DNA from: an uncultured Faecalibacterium sp.
GTDB taxonomy: Bacteria > Bacillota > Clostridia > Oscillospirales > Ruminococcaceae
Length of the DNA stretch: 25,538 bases
Reading direction: 5' to 3'
Assembly (NCBI GenBank): GCA_900539945.1
Contig: UQDV01000036.1
Coordinates: 1-25,538 of the forward strand
Both the position numbers and the translations under genes were made by a program. Under the pieces are notes generated by a model. That model saw only the letters and a program-made list of their open reading frames with translations. It was not told where the DNA came from and made no database searches. Every line of letters starts with the position of its first letter. Within the stretch, counting starts at the first letter, position 1. Shown here in pieces: positions 14,902 to 21,756 of the stretch.

Positions 14902-16410
14902 ATGAAACGAATTTGGAACAACAGATCTTCGGCACGCGGCTGGGGCAAGGCTGCGGCTGTTTTTACCATGGCTATGGTGCTGGCCGTCGGCGGTCTGGGG
15001 GCGGCCATGAATCTGGCCGACCTGCAGGGGGCTGTGACGGTGCAGCCCATCGTCCGGCAGCAGAGCGGGACGGAACCGGAGCAGAAAACAAAGCTCTTCG
15101 GGAAGAAACAGACCGGGTCGGCGGCTTCTTCGGAAGAATGCGCTGCGGACAGTACGGAAGAGCCCCGGACGGCGGAAGGACCCACGGCACAGGCACAGCC
15201 GGAAGCCGCCGAGCAGCCTGCCGCACAGACCGCGGAGTCTGAGACGACCGCAGAGCAGGGCGAAGAGCCCGCCGCAGCGGAGAACCCGGCGGAGCCTGCA
15301 CAGGACACCGCAGAGAAACCGGACCCGCTGGTGCCGGGCCGCGCGGAGGACGCAGAGCCGGACACCACGGAAAGCACGGAAACGGCAGAGACCGCACAGG
15401 AGAACAGCCCGGTGATCCTGCAGCAGGAAACGCCGGAGCTGGCCGCACAGGATCCGCTGGCCGCCCCGGAGGAAACGGACGCCGCAGAGAATGACCTGTC
15501 CGGCCGCACGCCGGAGGGTTCCATGCTGCTGACCGACGAACAGATCCGGAAGGCACTGGACGAGGGCGCGTTGGATGAGGCAGAGGCACAGTGCATCGAC
15601 CTGGGCGACGAGAACGGCTTTTTCAGCTGGCTGTGGAACTGGCTGTTCGGCAAAAAGGACAACCAGGAGGAATACACCGGCTGGCTGACCAAGAACGGCA
15701 AGACCTATTACTACAGCGCCTCCACCCATAAGCCGGTCACCGGCATCCAGACCGTGGACGGCAAACTGTATTACTTTGACGCCGACGGCGTGATGCAGAA
15801 GAATGTGAACTTCGGCATCGACGTGTCCAAGTACCAGACCAGCATCGACTGGAACAAGGTGAAGAAGGCGGGTGTGAACTTTGTGATCATCCGCATCGGC
15901 TACCGCGGCTACGGTGCCAGCGGCACCCTGGTCAAGGATCCCATGTTTGAAGAGCACTTCACCAACGCCCGCAACGCGGGCCTGAAGGTGGGCGTGTATT
16001 TCTTCACCCAGGCAGTGACCGAGGATGAGGCCCGCGAGGAAGCGCAGGGCTGCAACTGGGCGCTGAACGGCCGCAAGCTGGACTACCCCATCTATTATGA
16101 TACCGAGGCTTCCACCTCTCCCAACGGCACCGGCCGTGCCGATGGCCTGGGCAAGGAGGACCGCACCAAGTGTGCCATCGCCTTCTGCGAGGAAGTCAAG
16201 TCGCTGGGGTACAAGCCCGGTGTGTACGCTTCCACCACCTGGTTCCGCAAGCGGGTGGACTTGGACGCCCTGCGCAAGTACACCATCTGGAACGCCCATT
16301 ACGGCGTGTCCAGCAGCCCCATCGACTGCGATATGTGGCAGGGCACCGAGAAGGCCCGCATCAATGGCTACAGCGGTGAGCTGGATGCCAACATCAGCTA
16401 CATGGGATGA
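14902..16410 (+). CDS. Secreted GH25 lysozyme with acidic Ala/Pro/Glu linker
   Basis: A 502-residue envelope protein. Residues 1-43 form a basic N-terminus plus hydrophobic helix (signal anchor or signal peptide). About 50-200 is a low-complexity linker of Ala, Glu, Pro, Thr and Gln. Residues 253-298 contain a glucan/choline-binding-like repeat pair (GWLTKNGKTYYYS, DGKLYYFDADG). The GH25 muramidase domain spans about 303-502: GIDVSKYQ (Asp307), VIIRIGYRGYG, and the acidic pair YYDTEAS (Asp400, Glu402). It should cleave the MurNAc-GlcNAc bond of peptidoglycan outside the membrane. ATG 14902 is favoured by the promoter position and the signal sequence, although GGAGG is 14 bases away. It is followed after 13 bases by the HAD gene. 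Confidence 0.92.
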   Translation: MKRIWNNRSSARGWGKAAAVFTMAMVLAVGGLGAAMNLADLQGAVTVQPIVRQQSGTEPEQKTKLFGKKQTGSAASSEECAADSTEEPRTAEGPTAQAQPEAAEQPAAQTAESETTAEQGEEPAAAENPAEPAQDTAEKPDPLVPGRAEDAEPDTTESTETAETAQENSPVILQQETPELAAQDPLAAPEETDAAENDLSGRTPEGSMLLTDEQIRKALDEGALDEAEAQCIDLGDENGFFSWLWNWLFGKKDNQEEYTGWLTKNGKTYYYSASTHKPVTGIQTVDGKLYYFDADGVMQKNVNFGIDVSKYQTSIDWNKVKKAGVNFVIIRIGYRGYGASGTLVKDPMFEEHFTNARNAGLKVGVYFFTQAVTEDEAREEAQGCNWALNGRKLDYPIYYDTEASTSPNGTGRADGLGKEDRTKCAIAFCEEVKSLGYKPGVYASTTWFRKRVDLDALRKYTIWNAHYGVSSSPIDCDMWQGTEKARINGYSGELDANISYMG

Positions 16411-16423
16411 CAGGAGGAGCGCG

Positions 16424-17257
16424 ATGGACCGCATTCGTCTGATCGCGTCGGACATGGACGCGACCCTGCTGGACGGGCAAAGTCAGCTGCCGCCGGACTT
16501 TCTGCATCTTGTGCAGGAGCTGGCCGGACAGGATATCCTGTTCGCGGCTGCCAGCGGGCGGCCGCTGTACAAGCTGGAAGAGATGTTTGCTCCGGTGCTG
16601 GAGCAGACCCTTCTGGTGGCCGACAACGGCGGCGCTGTGCGCTGGCGCGGCAAAGACCTGTTCGTCTCCCGCATGGAGCCGGAGGTCTGGCACCGGCTGA
16701 CGGCCTGCGCGGAGGAAAACGGGGATTCCTTTGTGGTCTGCGGGCTGGAGAACGCCTACCTGCGCCCCTGTGACCGGTGCTATGATGCCGTATACCGCAA
16801 CTTCTACAACCGCATTGCCTATGTGTCGGATCTGTACACCATCGACGCCGCAGTGGACAAGTTTACCATCTATCTGCCGCAGGACAATGCGCAGGAGGTG
16901 TACGAGAAGGTCTACGGCCCCCGCTTCGGGCAGGAACTGGCCGTGGCGGTGTCCGGCAAATGCTGGATCGACGTGACCAACCCCGGCGTGACCAAGGGGA
17001 AGGCTGTGGAGCGTCTGAGCAGGCTGCTGGACATCCCATCCGGTGCCATGATGGCCTTTGGCGACACCTACAACGACATCGAGATGCTGGAGGCCGTGGG
17101 ATACGGCTTCCTGATGGAAAACGGCAGCCCGGAGCTGCGCAGCCGGGTGCCGTATCTGGCCCCGCCCAACACGGAATACGGGGTGGCCCGGGTGCTGCAG
17201 CAGGTATTGCGGCAAAAGGGCTGCGTCTGCCCGGCGGATTTTACAAAAGCACACTGA
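16424..17257 (+). CDS. Cof-type HAD-IIB phosphatase
   Basis: A 277-residue hydrolase of the HAD superfamily, Cof/IIB subgroup. Motif I is DMDATLLD with nucleophile Asp10 and acid Asp12 (Ala replaces the usual Gly after the second Asp). Motif II is FAAASGR, the Lys of motif III lies in NPGVTKGKAVERL, and motif IV is MAFGDTYNDIEML. The cap domain between about 85 and 190 decides the substrate, which in Cof proteins is often a sugar phosphate or pyridoxal phosphate. AGGAGG starts 1 base after the lysozyme stop and serves the ATG 16424; the upstream open frame overlaps the lysozyme gene and is not used. Cytosolic; likely co-transcribed with the lysozyme. Confidence 0.93.
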   Translation: MDRIRLIASDMDATLLDGQSQLPPDFLHLVQELAGQDILFAAASGRPLYKLEEMFAPVLEQTLLVADNGGAVRWRGKDLFVSRMEPEVWHRLTACAEENGDSFVVCGLENAYLRPCDRCYDAVYRNFYNRIAYVSDLYTIDAAVDKFTIYLPQDNAQEVYEKVYGPRFGQELAVAVSGKCWIDVTNPGVTKGKAVERLSRLLDIPSGAMMAFGDTYNDIEMLEAVGYGFLMENGSPELRSRVPYLAPPNTEYGVARVLQQVLRQKGCVCPADFTKAH

Positions 17258-17266
17258 CCCCATAGG

Positions 17267-17307
17267 GGAGCTGCTGCACGGAAAAAGCGTGCGGCGGCTC
17301 CTTTTTT
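17267..17307 (+). terminator. Terminator after the HAD phosphatase gene
   Basis: A 13-bp stem with two G-U pairs (17267-17279 with 17289-17301), 9-base loop, then six T. Confidence 0.9.
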
Positions 17308-17389
17308 GTGCCGCATACCGGCCCCGGGCGGTGCATACACTGGTTCCAGAGTGTGCAACGCAAAAATGGTGCTGGGGAGGCAGGGCGAT

Positions 17390-18103
17390 ATGTTTGTGAT
17401 CACGTTGAGCAGAACGAGCCTGAAAAAACTGGGGCTGGGGGCCATGTGCTGTGCCCTGGTGGTGTGCAGCGCGCTGCTGGGGCGCTACATCAGCACCCGC
17501 ACGGTGACGGCTGCAGCGTCGGTGAACAAGATCGAGAGCGCACAGGACATCCAGACCTGGTTCACTGGCTACGGGCTGGAGGTGGACGGTGCGTCCATCA
17601 CCGCCGACAAAGTCAAGATCCCCCGCAAATGGGACGACAGCTTTTCCGCCTTCAATGGGGTGGTGCAGCAGAGCGGCATGGATCTGACCCGCTGCAAGGG
17701 CAAAACGGTGGAAAAATGGACGGCCCTGATCCCGGCGGCCAGCAGCGGCGAGACCAGCCGCTACGGGGTGTTGCTGGTGTGGCGCAAAAAGGCTGTGGGA
17801 GCCTACCTGCTGGAGCGGCCCTCCGGCGTGGTGGTGGGTCTGAAGGACCTGCAGACGGCCATGGCCGAAGCCCAGCAGACTTCCGGCGAGGACTACAGCG
17901 GGGACTGGGGCGAACGGCACGACGAGGAACTGGACGCGCAGCAGACCTCCGGGGAGGACTACAGCGGCGACTGGGGCGAGCGCCATGACGAAGAACTGAC
18001 CGGCGACGCGGCGCAGCAGACTTCCGGGGAGGCCGGAGAGCAGGCCCAGGCGGTGGATTATGCGTCCCTGCCGCTGGACGCCGAAGGCTACCCCGTGGAG
18101 TGA
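17390..18103 (+). CDS. DUF4830-like membrane-anchored protein with tandem repeats
   Basis: A 237-residue protein with one N-terminal membrane helix (about 13-31) and a small extracytoplasmic domain (about 45-150). The start NKIESAQDIQTWFTGYGLEVD and the strand motif KVKIPRKWDDSFSAFNGVVQQSGMDL resemble DUF4830 proteins of Clostridia, whose function is unknown. Residues 161-182 and 183-204 are a perfect 22-residue tandem repeat except for the last position, and a third copy begins at 208 but breaks off. GGGAGG precedes ATG 17390 by 9 bases. A strong terminator lies upstream and I see only a weak TACACT (17336-17341) as promoter. A second ATG at 17366 is possible but lacks a ribosome site. Confidence 0.8.
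   Translation: MFVITLSRTSLKKLGLGAMCCALVVCSALLGRYISTRTVTAAASVNKIESAQDIQTWFTGYGLEVDGASITADKVKIPRKWDDSFSAFNGVVQQSGMDLTRCKGKTVEKWTALIPAASSGETSRYGVLLVWRKKAVGAYLLERPSGVVVGLKDLQTAMAEAQQTSGEDYSGDWGERHDEELDAQQTSGEDYSGDWGERHDEELTGDAAQQTSGEAGEQAQAVDYASLPLDAEGYPVE
17870..18001 (+). repeat. Two 66-base tandem coding repeats
   Basis: Units 17870-17935 and 17936-18001 encode the same 22 residues apart from the last one. They differ at eight synonymous codons and one changed codon. A truncated third unit starts at 18011. Confidence 0.95.
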
Positions 18104-18121
18104 TGCGGGCCGGAACTCCCG

Positions 18122-18162
18122 GCAAAACCGGTGCGATCCCGGAAATGAACAACCGGTTTTGC
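18122..18162. repeat. 11-bp inverted repeat after the DUF4830 gene
   Basis: GCAAAACCGGT (18122-18132) and ACCGGTTTTGC (18152-18162) are perfect complements with a 19-base loop. It lies 18 bases past the stop. No T run follows on the plus strand, so it is a poor classical terminator; transcript-end protection or a binding site are alternatives. Confidence 0.6.
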
Positions 18163-18317
18163 ATGGAAAATTGGGTCGCAGAATGCATAAATTTTGCAAA
18201 CAAAAATGAAAAAATGTAAAAAATGAGCATTTTTGGAGCTTTTGTATGTTCAAAACTACCAAAATTTTGCCGCAAAAATCAGCAATATAGAACGGTGCAA
18301 AAAGATGGTGCAGGGTT

Positions 18318-18323
18318 TATAAT
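18318..18323 (+). promoter_or_regulatory. -10 element of the ptsH promoter
   Basis: Consensus TATAAT with only GTGCAA at the -35 place (17-base spacer). The A-tracts immediately upstream may act as an UP-like element. Confidence 0.6.
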
Positions 18324-18335
18324 AGATGTATAAAC

Positions 18336-18392
18336 TTTTCCTGTATTTTTACGCCCCATGTGCTGGAGTTTGCAGCGCCGGGCACAGGAAAA
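18336..18392 (+). promoter_or_regulatory. Stem-loop in the ptsH leader
   Basis: TTTTCCTGT (18336-18344) pairs perfectly with ACAGGAAAA (18384-18392). The 39 bases between contain further pairing (CCC with GGG, GCTG with CAGC). The outer stem ends 6 bases before the AAGGAG ribosome site (18399-18404). Confidence 0.55.
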
Positions 18393-18413
18393 TCAAGTAA
18401 GGAGAAAATGATT

Positions 18414-18671
18414 ATGAAGGAATTCCAGTATACCGTTAAGGATGCCTGCGGCATCCACGCTCGTCCGGCCGGCCTGCTCGTCAAGACCGTGAAGGGCTTT
18501 GCCAGCACCGCCACCCTCGAGAAGGACGGCAAGAGCTGCGACATGCGCAAGCTGATGGCTCTGATGGGCATGGGCGTCAAGCAGGGCGAGACCATCACCA
18601 TCAAGGTAGAAGGCGACGATGAAGAGGCAGCCGCTGCAGCAATTCAGAAGTTCCTGACCGAGAACGTCTGA
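18414..18671 (+). CDS. ptsH: Phosphocarrier protein HPr
   Basis: An 85-residue HPr that carries phosphate from enzyme I to PTS EIIA domains. The active site GIHARPAG has His15 at the canonical position. The regulatory site that in Bacillus reads KSIM, with Ser46, here reads RKLM: residue 46 is Lys (codon AAG at 18549-18551) and residue 45 is Arg. HPr kinase-type phosphorylation at Ser46 is therefore not possible at this position. ATG 18414 lies 9 bases after AAGGAG; the ATG at 18408 is too close. An own promoter and structured leader precede it; ptsI follows beyond a terminator-like stem. Confidence 0.95.
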   Translation: MKEFQYTVKDACGIHARPAGLLVKTVKGFASTATLEKDGKSCDMRKLMALMGMGVKQGETITIKVEGDDEEAAAAAIQKFLTENV

Positions 18672-18688
18672 TCCCGCCGTGATGCCAC

Positions 18689-18721
18689 AGCCCTCGCGGA
18701 GTGATCTGCGGGGGCTTTTTT
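18689..18721 (+). terminator. Terminator between ptsH and ptsI
   Basis: An 11-bp stem with two G-U pairs (18689-18699 with 18706-18716), 6-base loop and six T. No strong promoter is evident between it and ptsI, so partial read-through is likely. Confidence 0.85.
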
Positions 18722-18751
18722 GAAATGGAAGAGTAAGAAGGAGAATGAGCG

Positions 18752-20392
18752 ATGCAGGTAGGCACCGGTAGAAGCATTCTGAACGGCATTGCCATCGGCA
18801 AGCTGAAGATCTATAAGAAAAAGGACACCGTGATCTCCACCGCAGAGATCGCCGACACCGCTGCAGAGGTGGCCCGCTTTGAGGCTGCCCAGCAGAAAGC
18901 CATTGAGCAGCAGACTGCTCTGTACGAAAAGGCACTGGCCGAAGCAGGCGAGGACATTGCCGAAGTGTTCAACATCCACGCCATGATGCTGGAAGATGAC
19001 GACTTTGTGGACGCCATCAAGGAGATCATCAACGGCCAGCACAAGTGCGCCGAGTACGCTGTCAAGACCGCCGGCGACAATCAGGCTGCCGTGTTCGCAG
19101 CCATGGATGACCCGTATCTGCAGGCCCGCAGTGCGGACGTCATCGACATTGCACAGGCGATCCTGGACATCCTGCAGGGGGTGGACAATGCCAGCCTGCA
19201 GGGCACCGAGCCCAGCATTCTGGTGGCCGAGGATCTGGCCCCGTCTGAGACGGTGCGCATGGACAAGAGCCTGCTGCTGGGCTTCATCACCCGCGAGGGC
19301 AGCTCCAACAGCCACACCGCCATTCTGGCCCGCAGCATGAACATCCCTGCCCTGATCCAGTGCAAGGATATCCAGGATGACTGGGACGGCAAGATGGCCG
19401 TGGTGGACGGCTACAATGCCTGTGTGTATGTGGACCCCACCCCCGATTTGCTCAAGAGCCTGAAAAAGCGCCAGCAGGAGGACCAGAAAAAGCAGGCCCT
19501 GCTGCAGGAGCTGAAGGGCAAGCCCAACACCACGCTGGACGGCAAGACCATCAACGTGTTTGCCAACATCGGCGGCATGGGCGACGTGGGTGCTGTGCAG
19601 CAGAACGACGCCGGCGGCGTGGGCCTGTTCCGCACCGAATTCGTCTACCTGAACTGCAAGGACTTCCCCACGGAGGACTACCAGTTTGAGGCCTACAAGC
19701 AGGTGCTGGAGAGCCTGGCCCCCCGTAAAGTGGTGGTGCGTACCTGCGATATCGGTGCCGACAAGACCGTGGATTACATGAAGCTGGACCACGAGGACAA
19801 CCCGGCTCTGGGCTACCGTGCCATCCGCATCTGCCTGACCCGCAAGGACTTTTTCAAGACCCAGCTCCGGGCTCTGCTGCGCGCTTCCGCTTACGGCAAC
19901 ATGAGCATCATGTTCCCCATGATCACCAGCCTGCGGGAGCTTCAGGACGCCAAGGCCGTCCTGGAGGAATGCCGTGCAGAGCTGGCCGCCGAGGGCGTGA
20001 AGATGGGCCAGAACATTGAAGTGGGCACCATGATCGAGACCCCCGCCGCCGTGCTGATCGCGGACGAGCTGGCACAGGAGTGCGACTTCTTCTCCATCGG
20101 CACCAACGACCTGACCCAGTACACCTGCGCTCTGGACCGCCAGAACGCAAAGCTGGAGCCTTTCTTCAACCCGCATCACCCGGCAGTGCTGCGCGCCATC
20201 AAGATGACCATCGAAGCCGGCCATCGCCACGGCATCTGGGTGGGCATCTGCGGTGAGCTGGGTGCCGACACCGCCCTCACCGAGACCTTCCTGCGCATGG
20301 GCGTGGACGAGCTGTCCATGAATGCCAAGAGCATCCTGCCGGTGCGCAAGATCATCCGCAGCGTGGACCTGAGCAAGCCTTCTGAAAAGTAA
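18752..20392 (+). CDS. ptsI: PTS enzyme I (PEP-protein phosphotransferase)
   Basis: A 546-residue enzyme I, slightly shorter than the usual 570 or so. The N-terminal part binds HPr; the phosphohistidine is His188 in EGSSNSHTAILARS. The C-terminal TIM barrel binds PEP and Mg: GLFRTEFVYL (Arg294), DIGADKTVDY, GYRAIRICL, FFSIGTNDLTQYT, and the catalytic Cys500 in WVGICGELGAD. It starts the PTS cascade by taking phosphate from PEP and giving it to HPr, encoded 80 bases upstream. AAGGAG precedes the ATG. No duplicated or fused domain is seen. Confidence 0.97.
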   Translation: MQVGTGRSILNGIAIGKLKIYKKKDTVISTAEIADTAAEVARFEAAQQKAIEQQTALYEKALAEAGEDIAEVFNIHAMMLEDDDFVDAIKEIINGQHKCAEYAVKTAGDNQAAVFAAMDDPYLQARSADVIDIAQAILDILQGVDNASLQGTEPSILVAEDLAPSETVRMDKSLLLGFITREGSSNSHTAILARSMNIPALIQCKDIQDDWDGKMAVVDGYNACVYVDPTPDLLKSLKKRQQEDQKKQALLQELKGKPNTTLDGKTINVFANIGGMGDVGAVQQNDAGGVGLFRTEFVYLNCKDFPTEDYQFEAYKQVLESLAPRKVVVRTCDIGADKTVDYMKLDHEDNPALGYRAIRICLTRKDFFKTQLRALLRASAYGNMSIMFPMITSLRELQDAKAVLEECRAELAAEGVKMGQNIEVGTMIETPAAVLIADELAQECDFFSIGTNDLTQYTCALDRQNAKLEPFFNPHHPAVLRAIKMTIEAGHRHGIWVGICGELGADTALTETFLRMGVDELSMNAKSILPVRKIIRSVDLSKPSEK

Positions 20393-20415
20393 GGCGGGCC
20401 CTTATTTGCAAAATC

Positions 20416-20450
20416 GACCCCGGCAGGGCACACACCCCGCCGGGGTCTTT
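20416..20450 (+). terminator. Terminator after ptsI
   Basis: A 9-bp stem GACCCCGGC/GCCGGGGTC (20416-20424 with 20439-20447), then a short TTT. Confidence 0.7.
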
Positions 20451-20480
20451 GTATACCGGGCAAAGTTTTCCGGAAACCAC

Positions 20481-20509
20481 TTTAAAACCATAAAGCAAAA
20501 TGCTATACT
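20481..20509 (+). promoter_or_regulatory. Promoter of the CDF transporter operon
   Basis: TTTAAA (20481-20486), 17-base spacer, TATACT (20504-20509), with a TGC just before the -10 (extended type). Confidence 0.72.
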
Positions 20510-20556
20510 AGGGACATTGGGTATGCAGGCTGCCAGCGCTGCCCGGGAGGTTTTTT

Positions 20557-21741
20557 ATGACGCAGTTGTTGATCCGTCTGTTTATCCGTCACCCCGACAA
20601 TCCGCAGGACCCGCACACCCGGGCCGCCTATGGCAATCTGGCCAGCATCGTGGGCATGGTGTGCAATGTTCTGCTCTGCCTGGGCAAGCTCGCCGTGGGC
20701 ACGCTGTTCGGTTCCATCGCCATTATGGCCGATGCCCTGAACAACCTGTCGGATGCATCGTCCAATATCGTCAGTCTGGTAGGGTTCAAGCTGGCGTCCA
20801 GAGCACCGGACGCGGAACACCCCTTCGGCCATGCCCGGTATGAGTATCTGGCCGGGCTGGTGGTCAGCGTGACGGTGCTGGGCATTGGCTTTTCCCTGCT
20901 GAAGGAGTCGGTGGTCAAGGTGCTGCATCCCACAGCGGTGCAGTTCAGTCTGCTGACCGTTGCCGTGCTGGTCGCTTCCATTCTGGTCAAGCTGTGGATG
21001 AGCGGTTTCAACCGCACCGTCGGCCGCACCATCGGTTCCGAGACCCTCATTGCCACGGCGGCGGACAGCCGCAACGATGTGCTGAGCACCGGTGCGGTGC
21101 TCATTGCCACCATTCTGTGCCGCCTGACCGGCTGGAACATTCTGGATGGTCTGATGGGTGTGGGCGTGGCCGTGTTCATTCTGATCTCCGGCTGGGGTCT
21201 GGTGATGGACACCCTCAGCCCGCTGCTGGGCGAACGCCCCAGCGATGACCTGGTGGATCACATCGAGCAGACTGTGATGAGCTACCCCGGCGTGCTGGGC
21301 ATGCATGACCTGATGGTGCACGACTACGGCCCCGGCCACCAGTTTGCCTCGCTGCATGTGGAACTGCCTGCCGAGCAGGATCCGTTGGACGCCCACGACC
21401 TGATCGACAACATCGAACGGAATTTTATGAAGAATGACCATCTCATGGTCACCATCCACTACGATCCCATCGTGACCTCGAATGCTGCGGTGGGGGTGCT
21501 GCGCACCCGTCTGACCGAAAAACTCCGCCAGATGGACCCGGCCCTGTCACTGCACGATCTGCGCATCGTGCCGGGCAAGACCCACACGAATGTGCTGTTC
21601 GATCTGGTGCTGCCGGCGGGCTATGCCGGGGACAAGGTGGAGCTGCTGACCCAGATGGAGCAGTTCATCAAGGAACAGGACCCCACCTATAACTGCATCA
21701 TCAAGGTGGAGCAGAGCTATACGGCGGCACATCAATCATAA
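20557..21741 (+). CDS. CDF-family metal exporter, probably Mn(II)
   Basis: A 394-residue cation diffusion facilitator with about six membrane helices (about 28-200) and a C-terminal cytoplasmic domain with a long tail. The transport site can be read: helix 2 has ADALNNLSDASSN, giving Asn62-x-x-x-Asp66, and helix 5 has AADSRND, giving Asp170-x-x-x-Asp174. Zinc exporters have His in the helix 2 position and often helix 5; an Asn/Asp plus Asp/Asp site is known from manganese exporters such as MntE. HPFGHARYEYLAGL after helix 2 is a family hallmark. It probably exports Mn(II) or a similar ion by proton exchange. GGGAGG lies before the ATG. The aminotransferase gene follows after 15 bases. Confidence 0.92.
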   Translation: MTQLLIRLFIRHPDNPQDPHTRAAYGNLASIVGMVCNVLLCLGKLAVGTLFGSIAIMADALNNLSDASSNIVSLVGFKLASRAPDAEHPFGHARYEYLAGLVVSVTVLGIGFSLLKESVVKVLHPTAVQFSLLTVAVLVASILVKLWMSGFNRTVGRTIGSETLIATAADSRNDVLSTGAVLIATILCRLTGWNILDGLMGVGVAVFILISGWGLVMDTLSPLLGERPSDDLVDHIEQTVMSYPGVLGMHDLMVHDYGPGHQFASLHVELPAEQDPLDAHDLIDNIERNFMKNDHLMVTIHYDPIVTSNAAVGVLRTRLTEKLRQMDPALSLHDLRIVPGKTHTNVLFDLVLPAGYAGDKVELLTQMEQFIKEQDPTYNCIIKVEQSYTAAHQS

Positions 21742-21756
21742 ATCCAGGGGGGAAGT

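Larger units (their letters stand above)
18104..18413 (+). promoter_or_regulatory. ptsH upstream region: inverted repeat, phased A-tracts, leader
   Basis: This 310-base gap contains no gene. It begins with an inverted repeat (18122-18162), continues with an AT-rich block of A/T tracts about every 8-12 bases (about 18189-18303), then the ptsH -10 TATAAT (18318-18323) and a leader with a long stem-loop. The contrast with the GC-rich neighbours is sharp. Confidence 0.75.

Noticed and set aside
16451..16474. Altered HAD motif I (Ala for Gly) as sign of an inactive enzyme
   Set aside because: Both catalytic Asp residues, the motif II Ser, the Lys and motif IV are present, so loss of activity is not supported.
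14620..18262. Two long minus-strand frames (611 and 622 codons)
   Set aside because: Antisense to the lysozyme, HAD and DUF4830 genes; composition (Arg/Leu/Gly or Ala/His/Val) is typical of shadow translation.
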